Below, one piece after another: positions 12,601-23,241 of a DNA stretch of 64,000 nucleotides. The stretch comes from Campylorhamphus procurvoides (taxonomy: Eukaryota > Chordata > Aves > Passeriformes > Dendrocolaptidae): NCBI GenBank assembly GCA_013396655.1, contig WBMV01000267.1, forward strand, positions 1,346,333 to 1,410,332. The letters run 5' to 3'. A program made the position numbers and the translations under genes. Each line of letters opens with the position of its first letter. Position 1 is the stretch's first letter. Under the pieces are notes generated by a model. The model made no database searches and was not told where the DNA came from. It saw nothing but the letters and a program-made list of their open reading frames with translations.

Positions 12601-15600
12601 CCCAAGCCAGCTGGCATGAAGGGCAAGTCCCAGCACCTTGTGAAGTTCTACAAAAAAGGAAGGGGACCAGTGAGTCTGTCTTCAAGGATTCAGCTGTTTT
12701 CATGATTAGCCATTTGACTCCAGTTTAACAAAGGCATCTTCCCAAGCGTGCGATGCAAATTAGGCATCTAACACACCTCTGGGCATCTGAGCCTTAGCCT
12801 TGAACTTCTACTTTGAGCAAGGATTTCCAGTGGCTTTACAGGACAAAGGATAACAAGAAAGTAAATGGAAATAGTGTCTGCAAATGCAAGATAAGGTGGT
12901 TTGAATTTTAGTACAGTTTCACAGCTTGCACTTAACCTCAGACTCCTACTTAAATGTGGACTGTCAAAGGCCTTGTCTTTACTGTTCATGTAGCCCTAGT
13001 TAGCATAATGTAACTTAAGAGGCACCTTTTCTGCCATGGAGGTGCAGCCTCACTTGATGAGGATGAGTGGAAATAAAATAAAGATGACAGCAAGCAGTTT
13101 CTGATTTGGGCTTGAAGGAAGGAAATGTCTCAGTCCACTGTCACATTGCTGGCTCAAGAGTCATCCAGAAATGAAAATGCAATATTGCTTTTAGTGATTC
13201 ATTCATTTTCTCTCCACTTCAACATTCTTCCAAATCTAAGTGTTTATTTCACAAGACAAGAGAATATTTTGCCTCGACTTACTTGGTACTGAGACATGTG
13301 CACTTTGGGAAACCTCAAATGGTGCCAGCTTTGCTTTGACAAGGCAAGATATTTACCTTGCAAGTCCCCACTTCCCTGCCTACCTTTCTGTACATCCCAA
13401 GGCAGCAAGATTGACAAAAGTAGAATTGCTCATCTATTGCAAATGCCTTTTGGGTTCACAAACTTTATGTATGAAATAGAGAAAAGGTTTTTCATGTCTT
13501 TCAAGTGTTCCCTAAGCTTGCATCCCTGCATCCTGCTAACAAGTGAATGGTCTGGGATTGTGTGGCTGTTCCATCTCCTCACTCACACCCAGCAGGTAGA
13601 ACTGTGGTCTGAAACGAGGAAGCGAACCCAGGACTCATTTTTTTTAAGGCACATCTAAATACTTTATAATTTAGGTTGCCCATGCAGTAATTCTTATCTT
13701 TTTGGCGATTTCCACCTCTGCAATCTGGTGATGGAGACTTTCATTCTGCACCAAGTTCACTGTTTATTTCAGGTGACCTGTAGATGTTCTGTCCAGTTTC
13801 AGACTAAGGTCAATGTAATTCAGTTCTGACTGGGAATCTGGACCAAAAGTGAAATTATACCTGCATTTCCCTTCCACTCTGGAATCAACACCTTGACTGA
13901 GGTCTCATGAGGGGCCTTTATCCTTGTCATAAGTTTAAGTCTCAAGATTGGCTGTGCTGCTGTCTGTCATCAGTCTCTGAAATGTGATTCTGAACCTTCC
14001 AGCTTAGGTAATTTTGAAGCTAAGCCACAGAAGAAAGCAAATGGGTGGAAGTAAAGCTGGCTTGACTCACCTTTTGCACCTTTCCTGGTGCTGTGGCTTT
14101 AGGGCTTTCTCCTCTTGGGTATGTGCCCAACCAGCAGGTGTATGAAGAGACAGGATTGAGAGCAGATAGGCCAGTCTGAGACCAGATCTCATCAGTCCAA
14201 GACTGACTCAGTGACTTGATCTTGGAAATATTCTCTATTACAATTAAACCTGATTCTTCCTGGCTTCCCATTCCATTGAGGGAAAAGTCTAACTCTTGCA
14301 GAAGCTGAAAATGCAAGTTATAGAGGTTCTGTTGAGAAGATGATGGCTTTGGTCATACAAGAAGTTTCTTCTATGGTAGCTGGTTTGTTTTTTTTAAACC
14401 CAACCACATTGGCTACAACAGCACAAAAAAAACCCCATGTTAAAAAAACCTGGATTAACCTCCTGAGAAACTGGCAGAAGAAGCTGACTTTGCCCTCCCT
14501 TAAATTATATATTGTGCTCCCCTGCTGCTACAATAAAATAAAATGAAAAAGAATCTTCTCAATTTTTCTTTCACCAGCGTGTTAAGATATTGTCAGGTCA
14601 GCCCTGGTGGTGGGGCAGCAGATGACTAATAGCTGTGTTTTTTAATTAAATGTTATCAGAAGAGGATGATAGATTAGCACCACTACCCCCTGCATTTCCC
14701 AGAACATTTCAAAATTACTTTTTGAAAAATTGACTTAAAAAGAAGAAAGGGAAGGGTGTGGGGGGGAAGCATGAAACAATGATGGGAATTTCTTGTCCTT
14801 CTGCTGGACTAGAACAAAAGCTTTCTGTTTGTCAGAAAAGGAAACGCTTATTTATTTGTTGCAGTTCAGGGCTGTGTTGTACCTGCTTGGGATTTCTGCA
14901 ACAGAGTTGGGTGTTACCTTTATACATCTCTGCTACTGCAGCATTTCTACTGCCACAGGAGAGTTTTTCTTCCATGAACTATCTCCCTGCAGCAAACACT
15001 GGTGTAAACTACTTCTGCCCGTGCAAATGGCTGTGGACTCCCCTGGCAGAGAAGTGGGAAGGAGCTGGCCCAGAGGTTTCATCCTGCACTGCTCTTGGAG
15101 AGGACAGACACATTAACCCAGGATGTCCCATGAAGGGCAGTGGAACTGTATGTTGTTTTCTGCTGCAGGTGAACACTGAGTATTTCAAAGGCATGATGGA
15201 CAGGATTCATCCCAATAACCCTCACATCTGCAATGCTGAATCCATACCTGGGCTAATTAGAGGCAAATGCTGTTGCCTACTTTACTTTGCTCTGCAGAAG
15301 AAGGGCAAACAAACAGAACACACCGTCTCATCTTCCTCTTCTCTCATGTCATTATTATGTAAATGTTTGCACCACTAAGAATAAGGACTTTGTCAGTGCC
15401 CGAGAAGGGATGTTATCTGCGTTTCTCATCTTACAGGGGGGGAAAAAAAGAAAGAAAAACGCTCTGTAGGCATTGTATCTAACAGGAGTTGTAGACATTT
15501 GGATATTTAGAGCTGTAACACCTGAAAACAGTAAAACACGGAACATACAGAGAGCCACACATTTCTACTGCCTAGAGGTTTACTGTGAGTGGGTGGGGGA

Positions 15601-15634
15601 ACATCTGAGCCCAGGGAAAGTGAAAAAATACCGT

Positions 15635-15677
15635 TGTTTGGTTGGTTGGTTGGTTTGGTTTGGTTTGGTTTTTTTTA
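15635..15677. repeat. (GGTT)n / (GGTTT)n microsatellite with poly-T end
   Basis: Four GGTT units grade into three GGTTT units and then a T8 run. The step in unit length suggests two successive slippage expansions. It encodes the WLVWFGLVFF run in an overlapping chance frame. Confidence 0.95.
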
Positions 15678-17635
15678 ATCCAGAGGCAGTTAAGTAGTTA
15701 ATAATTGAAGGCTACAGTCCTGTCTCTACACGAAATACAAATCCAGAGTCCAAAATTATTCTTTAGGCAGGGACTGAAATTAAAGTATCTCAGTGCAGAT
15801 GATAGTATCCCTATTTTCCATGGAAAGACCTCTGGTTCTTTCTCCTTTGCTCATCTTTTTTGTTATGACTATTAGAGTACTCAGGCAGTGAAGACAGAAG
15901 AACACAATCTCTAGATGCCCCTTCCCCTTAAATAAACAGTTTAAGAATATTTTCATCAGAAAGTAACAGCTGTTAAGGCAACTCAAGCCTCTCAGAGGAT
16001 TGATTTTGGACGGTTCTTCTCAAAATAGGAGCTTAAACTCTTCTTTAGACCCATTTTAGGTCCCTGAGCACAATTCTGGATGCTGCCCAGAATGAACAAG
16101 TGATGGGGAATAGGGATGCAGTCTACAAATAAAATGAGCACACCATTAACTTTTTATCATCACTGTTATTTTTATTAGTCAAGGTTTTGGCCCCCAGAAG
16201 CTGGGGTATTTCTAATGAAAAAGACACAAATAGCCTGTAAGCCAAGTTATAAATATAAGGGACTGGAAAACTGGGCTAGTGCCCAGAGAGATGGTTATTT
16301 TTTAAAATAAATTTATTTGTATTTCTCCCTTTCAACCAAAAAGGTGTGTCAGTGCTCAGAGACAGAAAAACAGTCTTTATCCTTATCTTTTTTCTGCTGC
16401 ACATATATTTTTCTGAGTTTCCTCCATCTTTGGATATGGCATGAACATCCCATATAACACAGATACTATTTCAAAGCAACAGCAATGGCTATTAATGTTA
16501 AAATGCTGACTTCCCAGATGTCTTGTTGCAACAAAACCTGAGCTACAGTACACATGCCAATAAAATCCTGCTTACATATAGTGGTGGGCGAAAATACAAC
16601 AGAGGTTCCTTTCTCTGCCAGCTATATAATTTCTGTCCAAGGAAACTCCAGTGAGATGCAGTTCTGCAGATGCTGATTAATTCCTAGGTCCATTTAGAGT
16701 GTTCTATTGCATGAAAACAGAAGAAACTGTGGGAGTTGGTATTTCCTTGATTTTTTTTTCTGCTGGACCTGCACTGAACACATATTGAGTGCATCAAAAT
16801 GCCACTTCAGGAGCGAAAAAAAAGGCAAAATCTGCTACACTGCTGGAAAAGAACCTGCGTCAGAATTTACCTACTTTGCATTAAAGATGGTGACACAAAC
16901 AGAGGGGTCTTGTACTCCTGTCAGGGTGCCCTACGGCCAGTGACAGAAACACAGGCAGTTCTAAATTAAAAGAACATTTCTGTATTAATTTATCACTCTG
17001 GTATACACAGGGCTAACTATTTTCCAGAAGCTGGCTACTGAGCCTCATATAGCTGATGGAGCTTAAACCGTTATGAAAGAAATACAGATGCTTTCCTGAT
17101 GTGATGTATTTGGCCTCATGAAAGGGCATTTTGTTTAGGTAGTGCACAGAAATCTTAGAAAGTGCCTACGGACACAGATCTGATCCCTGGGGAAAGGCAG
17201 CAAACCTGAGAGGAGAAAGCATCATAAATCATGGGACTTAATGTGCAGCTCATAAATCCAGTGTTTGTAGGGAGCTCTGATAAGGCAGGATAATGTCTGA
17301 GCACTTTTACTTCACATAACATAGTATGTGCCATTTGCGTCCATGCAGCAGTGAAATGAGCTGAGATTTGCATCTCATTTTTCACTCCTCCACGCTATGG
17401 GTTGGTCAGATTCTCATTGTGAGTGCAGAGGTGTAAATAAGAGAAAAGCCCTCGGTTTCACAAGAGTGACTCCAACTGTAAACTCTCATATTTGGAGTGG
17501 GGGTTAGAATTTGTTCCTATTCTGAGTTATACTCATTTGACATGAGATAATAATATCAATCCATGAATTTGTAAGTCAAACATCTGTGCTTGTTACTGAC
17601 AGTAATTTGTATGTATACATATGAATACTTATTTT

Positions 17636-17670
17636 ATATTTGCATATTAGTTATTTGCATATTTTGAAGG
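17636..17670. promoter_or_regulatory. Tandem POU octamer motifs
   Basis: ATTTGCAT, the complement of the canonical octamer ATGCAAAT, occurs at 17638-17645 and again at 17653-17660 in the same orientation, 15 bp apart start to start. Each is followed by ATATT or ATTTT, giving an 11-bp shared core ATTTGCATATT. POU-domain factors (the OCT1/OCT2/BRN families) bind this sequence. The spacing of about one and a half helical turns puts the two sites on roughly opposite faces. Function is inferred. Confidence 0.45.
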
Positions 17671-18183
17671 CAAAATGTGAGATACACCAATAAGATTTCA
17701 TGTGCCTTGGTCTGCCTGAGTTGTTAATAAATGATGTCTGGATGCTGCTTAGATAACAAGTCTGATAGCCAAGTAAATCCAGGTTTTCCCAAGCAGTCTG
17801 TGCATAACTCCTTGGGATTTAGGTGCCCTTCCAAATGGCAACATTTGCAATGCTTATGGGTTTTGAGTCTTTCAGTTGAAGTGAACATTCTACCCTAATT
17901 TTTGAAATAAACCTTCCTAGCTATTTTCTTTCCATCAAAATTTTAAGCCCCAGAGAAAGGACATGAAGGGAAAGACCATTATTATCCTGTTTTCTTCAAT
18001 CTGAGGAAAATTGTAATTAAAATTCTGTCTGTTCTGCTTAAGGTGCATCCATAGGATCCATTGAAAGGAAAGGAAGTTGCTATGTGCTGTCCTAAAGTGG
18101 CAAATCCTGATTTTTTTCTTGATTCCCAGCATTCCTAATGGTGACTCAGAGTTCTCTTTGGTCTCTGTCATCCACGTAGATGC

Positions 18184-18340
18184 CATAGAATCGCAGCATG
18201 GCTTGGGTTGGAAGGGACTTTAAAGACCATCTAGTTCCAGTCCTCCTGCCATGGGCAGGGATGCCTCCCACTACATCAGGTTTCTCAGGGCCCTATCCAA
18301 TTTGATCCTGAACACTTCCAGGAACAGCACATCCACAAAT
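18184..18340 (-). mobile_element. CR1 LINE 3' fragment
   Basis: The copy is inverted and starts with the complement of the CR1 terminus, CATAGAATCGC, followed by 'ttgggttggaagggac', 'aaagaccatctagttcca', 'ctgccatgggcaggga' and 'ctcagggccctatcca'. These are the last 150 or so bases of avian CR1 in the usual order. The similarity fades near 18340. It is 5'-truncated with no coding capacity left. Confidence 0.93.
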
Positions 18341-20689
18341 TAAGAGGAAGTTCATGTACCTCTCAGACTTATTCTTAACTTACATCAGTGTATGTCAATA
18401 GGTTTTGACCCCAGGGACTGGACCTGGTAAAATTATTCTAGCTGGCATGGTGCAGGCTAGACAAGTAATCAAATATCCTATCTTCTTCATTATTTCTTCC
18501 TGCTCAGGCATTGGCAGAATTATTAAATAATCCCTCTAAATTAAATTTCTCTTTCATTTTGTGAACACAATATGGATATCTATGCTTTCAGGACATAACT
18601 GAAAGAGTGGCTACAATCTGGTTTGTTTTCCTTATCCATTTTAACTTGATAACCATGAAAAGCAGTAGATGCTTTCTCTTTTTCCAGTACAATTAGCAGT
18701 AGCATATGTTTGCTGCACCATAATTTATTCTAACGGAGGAAGATGTTTCCCTAATGATACATTCTTCTGAGAAAAGATGAAGAGTGTCTCCCTTAATAAG
18801 CACAGACTTTTGGATGAGAAATCATTGCTTTCTTTAATCTGTCTCAGACGGATCCAACAAAGTTACTATAAAGGTTCTAACTCTCTGTGTTCTCTATAAG
18901 TGTAGCAATGACCTCTTCTTCTTGTAGCATCCAACGTTTCACTTGTACTTTTTTATTTATCTCCTGCAGCAAGCTGTTGTGTAAAGTTTTTGATTTGGGT
19001 CTTAATGTACAGAGTTAAATGTCTTTAAACAGAACTCACTCCAAAGTTTGGCTCTTGCTGCCACGCTGGACTCCACAAAGAAGTGGAAACTTCTTTCCTA
19101 ATTTTCAAAGGGTCTGTTTGTTTGTTTGTTTGTTTTGTAGGGATTTTTTTAAGAAGAAAAAAATCTTTGGCTCCCTGGGACTCTCACTTAGCCCTGATTG
19201 CTGGAGGGTCATGATGAAGTCATTGGAGGACCAACATACTGAAAAATCCTCTTATCTCATAGTCCTCATCATAAAAGGAAGGATACTTGTTAGTATGTTG
19301 TCTGAATGGTAAAGTTTTGATCAGATTCCTGGAGCTTTGTAGAAAATATCCATGTTAATAGAAAGCCATTAGTTCAGAAACACCCAGTGGCAGTTTGCAG
19401 CCAGCAGCAAAGTGTTGGCTGTCAGCTGTCCACTGGTGAGCTGAGCCTGGGATATTATGTCTTCATGAAACCAGAGGCATTACAAATGAAAAAAACACCT
19501 GGAAACAGCCAAAAAATTAAGGCCATTCTGCACCCCTAAGCTAGAAGGAGGCCTCTTCTCTTTGAGGGGATTTGCATCTCTGTGTAAAGATTTTCACCCT
19601 GAGAGCCAGAGGTGCCAGAGGAAGGACATGGACACAGCCTTGGGGCTGCAGATACAGAGAGCCAGTCTCTGCCTCATGTCATTGTGTTTTATGGTGTAAG
19701 ACCCTTGGCTGAGGGTACTGTATCTGCTGCCTGCTGTGCTCTGCCTGGCTGCCCATCTCTGCTTTCTTGCCTCAGCATCACTGCTGTCCCAGCACGGTAG
19801 GAATTGCTCACTAACACCTCTCTCCTCCATGCAGGAGATCTTGAGCAGGTTGTCCCACTCTGCAGCATGAAGAAGGTATCCAAAATTTTCCCTCTTCCTT
19901 TCTCTCCCCTTGTTTGGGAGCTATGCCTTAACATAGGCTTGGGTTTTGGCCCATGTTCTTTACACTATTGCAGTCATAAACTTTTAATCTCCCTGTCTTT
20001 TTTTTTTTTTGAGTAGGGAGACATATTTCTCCAACACAATAAAACAACATCTGTAGAGTAGATTTCACTCTTCTCCAGGGTCCCTTTCATTTCTTTCCAC
20101 TTTTCTCTGTTATGGTGTTCTTCCTTTTGGACTCCCCTTCTCCTGGGAATTATTTAGAGATACAGAGGCATCTCCTTTCTCCTCCATGAGTTCTTGAAAC
20201 TTTAAATCAACATTTGTTGCTGGGAAACAAGAAGTGTTTTCTTTATCCAGTGATGGGCCAGAATCAATTAGTGTTCAGGTTGTTGACATCTCAGAGTCTT
20301 AGAAATGATTGTGAAAGCCTTTTTGGCACCGCCACGTGCAGAATGTACATGATGGGGGCAAGGCTGGCTCCAGTGATGCCCTCAGCTCAAGGTGGTGGGT
20401 CAGGCAGTGCATCACACAGGACAGAGTTGTCCTTAAGTTGGAAATAAATTAGGGAAATGCCAAGAAATGTAAAGGGAAGCAGAAGGGCCCACTGGGGAGC
20501 CCACGGTTGTTACCTGAAACAGCCCAGAGGGAAAATGTCTTGTATGGAATCTGTGTGAGCCTTTTGCAGACTGGTGGCATTGGCTGACAACTCCTGGTCT
20601 ACACAGCCTTTCCCAGTGGAAATCCCTGTGATGGGGCCTGGATCCCTCCTGGAGTTCTAAGTAGTTGCATTTTGAGTATCAGATTTTAT
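18341..20689. other. Unique DNA, no gene seen
   Basis: Only the (GTTT)n tract at 19115 stands out. The stretch 19.6-19.95 kb is GC-richer and open in several frames on both strands, which reflects composition more than coding. Confidence 0.55.
19115..19137. repeat. (GTTT)n microsatellite
   Basis: Five GTTT units in a row ending in GTTTTG. Confidence 0.95.
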
Positions 20690-21425
20690 TTATTTTTGAC
20701 ATTTTTTTCTCTTTCTCTCCCCTTGCTTGCAGAGGTGCTAAGTATTAAAATAACAGTGAGGAAGGGGAGAAATCACATCTTGGCATTTCTCAGTGAAAGT
20801 CTGCCAGACATTTAATAAACTGTTTTATGCTGGAAACATTTGAAGAATGACTCTGCAAACAGTGATAATACTTACTTGTTAAGCTTTCAAGCAGCCTGGC
20901 CTGACAGCCTTAACCTTTGCACCTTGCAAGTGAAAACATAAGGCATAAGTAAAACCCCTTCCTGCAGTAACTGCAGTGGGCTGTGTAGTGGATTACACCA
21001 GGTATGAATTCACCCCCTGGCATTTGGTCCATTTCTAACAGCAATGGCTTGGTCTGAACCCCAATGCCTGATATAAGACTCCCAATAGAGTTAATTACTC
21101 AGCTCTTTATAATAATCCATCGCCCAGTCAACCTACAAAACATTTCGTCACAGTAGCAGCCTGAATGTTCAGTTAAGGGACCAATTAATCAAGCTGCCAT
21201 AAAAAAAATACAAAACCACATTTTATAATAATGTAAACCATCAATGTATTAATTTTAGTTGCATTTGGCATGCACAGACATGCACACACAGTATCTCTAT
21301 AGCTTGATTTATTACATTTAAAACTGAATGGCTTTGGAAATCAATTTTATTAGACTTCATTATTTTAAAACATAAAATAAAATGAAAGCACTACTTAATA
21401 ACGGCTTTTAAATTCTAGATAAAGA
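20690..21425. promoter_or_regulatory. Candidate conserved non-coding block, homeodomain motif rich
   Basis: This is a 0.7-kb stretch free of recognised repeats and of any frame over 60 codons. It carries OTX/bicoid-type sites (GGATTA at 20990-20995, TAATCC at 21113-21118), TTAATTA near 21090, CAATTAATCA at 21182-21191 and several TTTATAATAAT-like AT-rich words. The mix of AT-rich motifs and preserved CpGs (such as 'atccatcgcccag' and 'catttcgtcac') resembles vertebrate developmental enhancers. Boundaries are approximate and the call rests on appearance only. Confidence 0.33.
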
Positions 21426-21470
21426 TGCCCAAAGGGAAAGTATAGAAACCCTGATGCATTCTATATTGTT

Positions 21471-21510
21471 GGTTTGGTTTTGGTTTTTTTGGTTTTGTTT
21501 TTTTTTTTCC
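21471..21510. repeat. (GGTTTT)n-like and poly-T tract
   Basis: GGTTT and GGTTTTT units followed by a run of about 11 T with one G interruption. A similar composition occurs at 15.6 kb, but there is no shared flanking sequence, so the two arose independently. Confidence 0.85.
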
Positions 21511-22378
21511 ATGGACTAAACTCAGTGATTTGGAAAAATAAATTATGTAAATTAACAAATGAACAAGGAGATGAAGTTGTAGGTATTGACACTTGTCCAG
21601 TGTATGCAGGAATGAATGGAAGCGATTTCATTGTCCCCAGCATGCTTTGGATCAGAAAACATAAATAGGTGACATCTGTCTCCTTTAATGACAGCACTAA
21701 CAACCAAAAGAGAAACTGAATGAGGAGTTGTCTTTTAAGAGACAAGAGCAAATCCCTTCTTTATTTGCAGCTGTTTCCCTATCCAGAGTTATACTGGGGA
21801 GGGACGGGGGGGAAATGGTAGATTAGAAATTAATAGAAGAGAGATAAAGGTATTGCACCACTGAGAAGCTCAGCCACAAGCCATTCCCAGAGGCATGTAA
21901 TGGGATCCCTCTTCACCTGTGTAACAGGGAGGCCAAAAGCAGAGATCTGTCTGAGGTTTGTAGAAGTGAGCTGGGCAACATATCCCTTCTGAGCAGCTGA
22001 CAGGCAGGAGTAGCCACCAGTGGATGTCACCATGTCTGGACCAGTGTGTGACACTCATGGGCAAGGCTTGCCCAGACAGTGAGCAAGTCTTGGGGATTGA
22101 GGTGTCAAGGTGGTGTCAGCTGTGGACTGCACCTCCTGCCTTTGGTCCTTTGCTTTGTCCTCTGCCTGTGTCGGCTTCCTCTGCTGGGAGGGGAAGGATG
22201 TGCTCTGGATGGGAACTGCTTGTCAGTAGAGATTTTGTTCTGAGGAAGGACTTTCTCCAGAGAGGTTCACTGCCTTTTTCTGGGGTATTGATTAGAAACA
22301 AAAAGAAGTAAAATATTTTGTCAACGTTTAAAAGCTTTGAACATACACACAGAGAGACATAAACATATGTGTGTTTGC

Positions 22379-22394
22379 ATACATATATATGTAT
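22379..22394. other. 16-bp palindrome in an alternating purine-pyrimidine tract
   Basis: ATACATATATATGTAT is its own reverse complement. It closes a roughly 50-base stretch rich in CA, TG and TA steps (22340-22396). This is a decayed mixed dinucleotide repeat. Confidence 0.85.
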
Positions 22395-23219
22395 TTGCCT
22401 ATAGAATTTCCTCTATTTCCACTATATAGAATGAAATTTTTTTTTATATGACTGTTCTTCACCTCCAAGCAAGACAAATGCTTCCACAGAAAAGTTTTAA
22501 CCATTTACAGGTGTAAGGTACACTTGCTTTTGAAATCTGGAGCAGATAATTTAAAACCAACACTGGGGAGATTTGGCTCAGGAGCAAAGTCAGAGGGAGG
22601 TAAGGACAGTTGGACACAATTTGGTGCTGACAGAGACACTGCAGCCAGTGGCAGGTATACAGCCATAGAAAGATGAAAAATCTAAAGGTGATCATGCATT
22701 TGCTGGTGAAATTCACATTACCAACATCAATCTATCCTGGTAAGAAATCACTGCGTATGAAGGATCTTGAAAGGCAGAAATGGGGAATACTCTGGTAGAC
22801 CTACTGAAGCTTTTTTTCAAAAGCAGCATTTGAAGACATTCACCTACTCTTGCCTCAGCAGGCTCCAAGTGCTGAGCTCTGCAGGAGAGTCTGGACTTAT
22901 GGACAAGAACAATGCATACTTTATCATGTTGTATTCTGTTTGCACTACTAATGATTGCACCAAGGAACATGGCAGGGCTGTGGGTACTGGCAAACCAGGA
23001 CCTCAGTGAAACCTGAACTCTGCCTTTCCCCCAGTGTGTGCATGAGGCAGCTTCTCTGTGTGCCACCAACACTGTGTGATTTAATGCTGAGAAAGCTCTC
23101 TGTCTGCTTTCTTCATTTCCACTGAACTTTCTTCCTCTTGCCACAGGTTCACCTTCTAAAAATGTGGATGCTTTTTTCCCTGGGATTTTCTCCCTCTCAT
23201 ACAAGATTCCTTCTTTGAT

Positions 23220-23241
23220 TTTTGTTTGCTTGTTTGTTTTG
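23220..23241. repeat. Short (GTTT)n tract within the longest open frame
   Basis: The tract is TTTGTTTGCTTGTTTGTTTTG. On the minus strand it is read as KTNKQTK in the 235-codon frame, one reason to doubt that the frame is a gene. Confidence 0.9.

Larger units (their letters stand above)
7182..18183. other. Unique DNA with simple repeats, no gene seen
   Basis: This interval holds the microsatellites at 7.87, 9.6 and 15.6 kb, the palindrome at 8.77 kb and the octamer pair at 17.64 kb. The 206-codon frame at 14758-15378 is cysteine-rich and serine-rich without a recognisable domain and is probably chance. A TTAATTAA is at 14642-14649. Nothing else could be supported. Confidence 0.6.
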
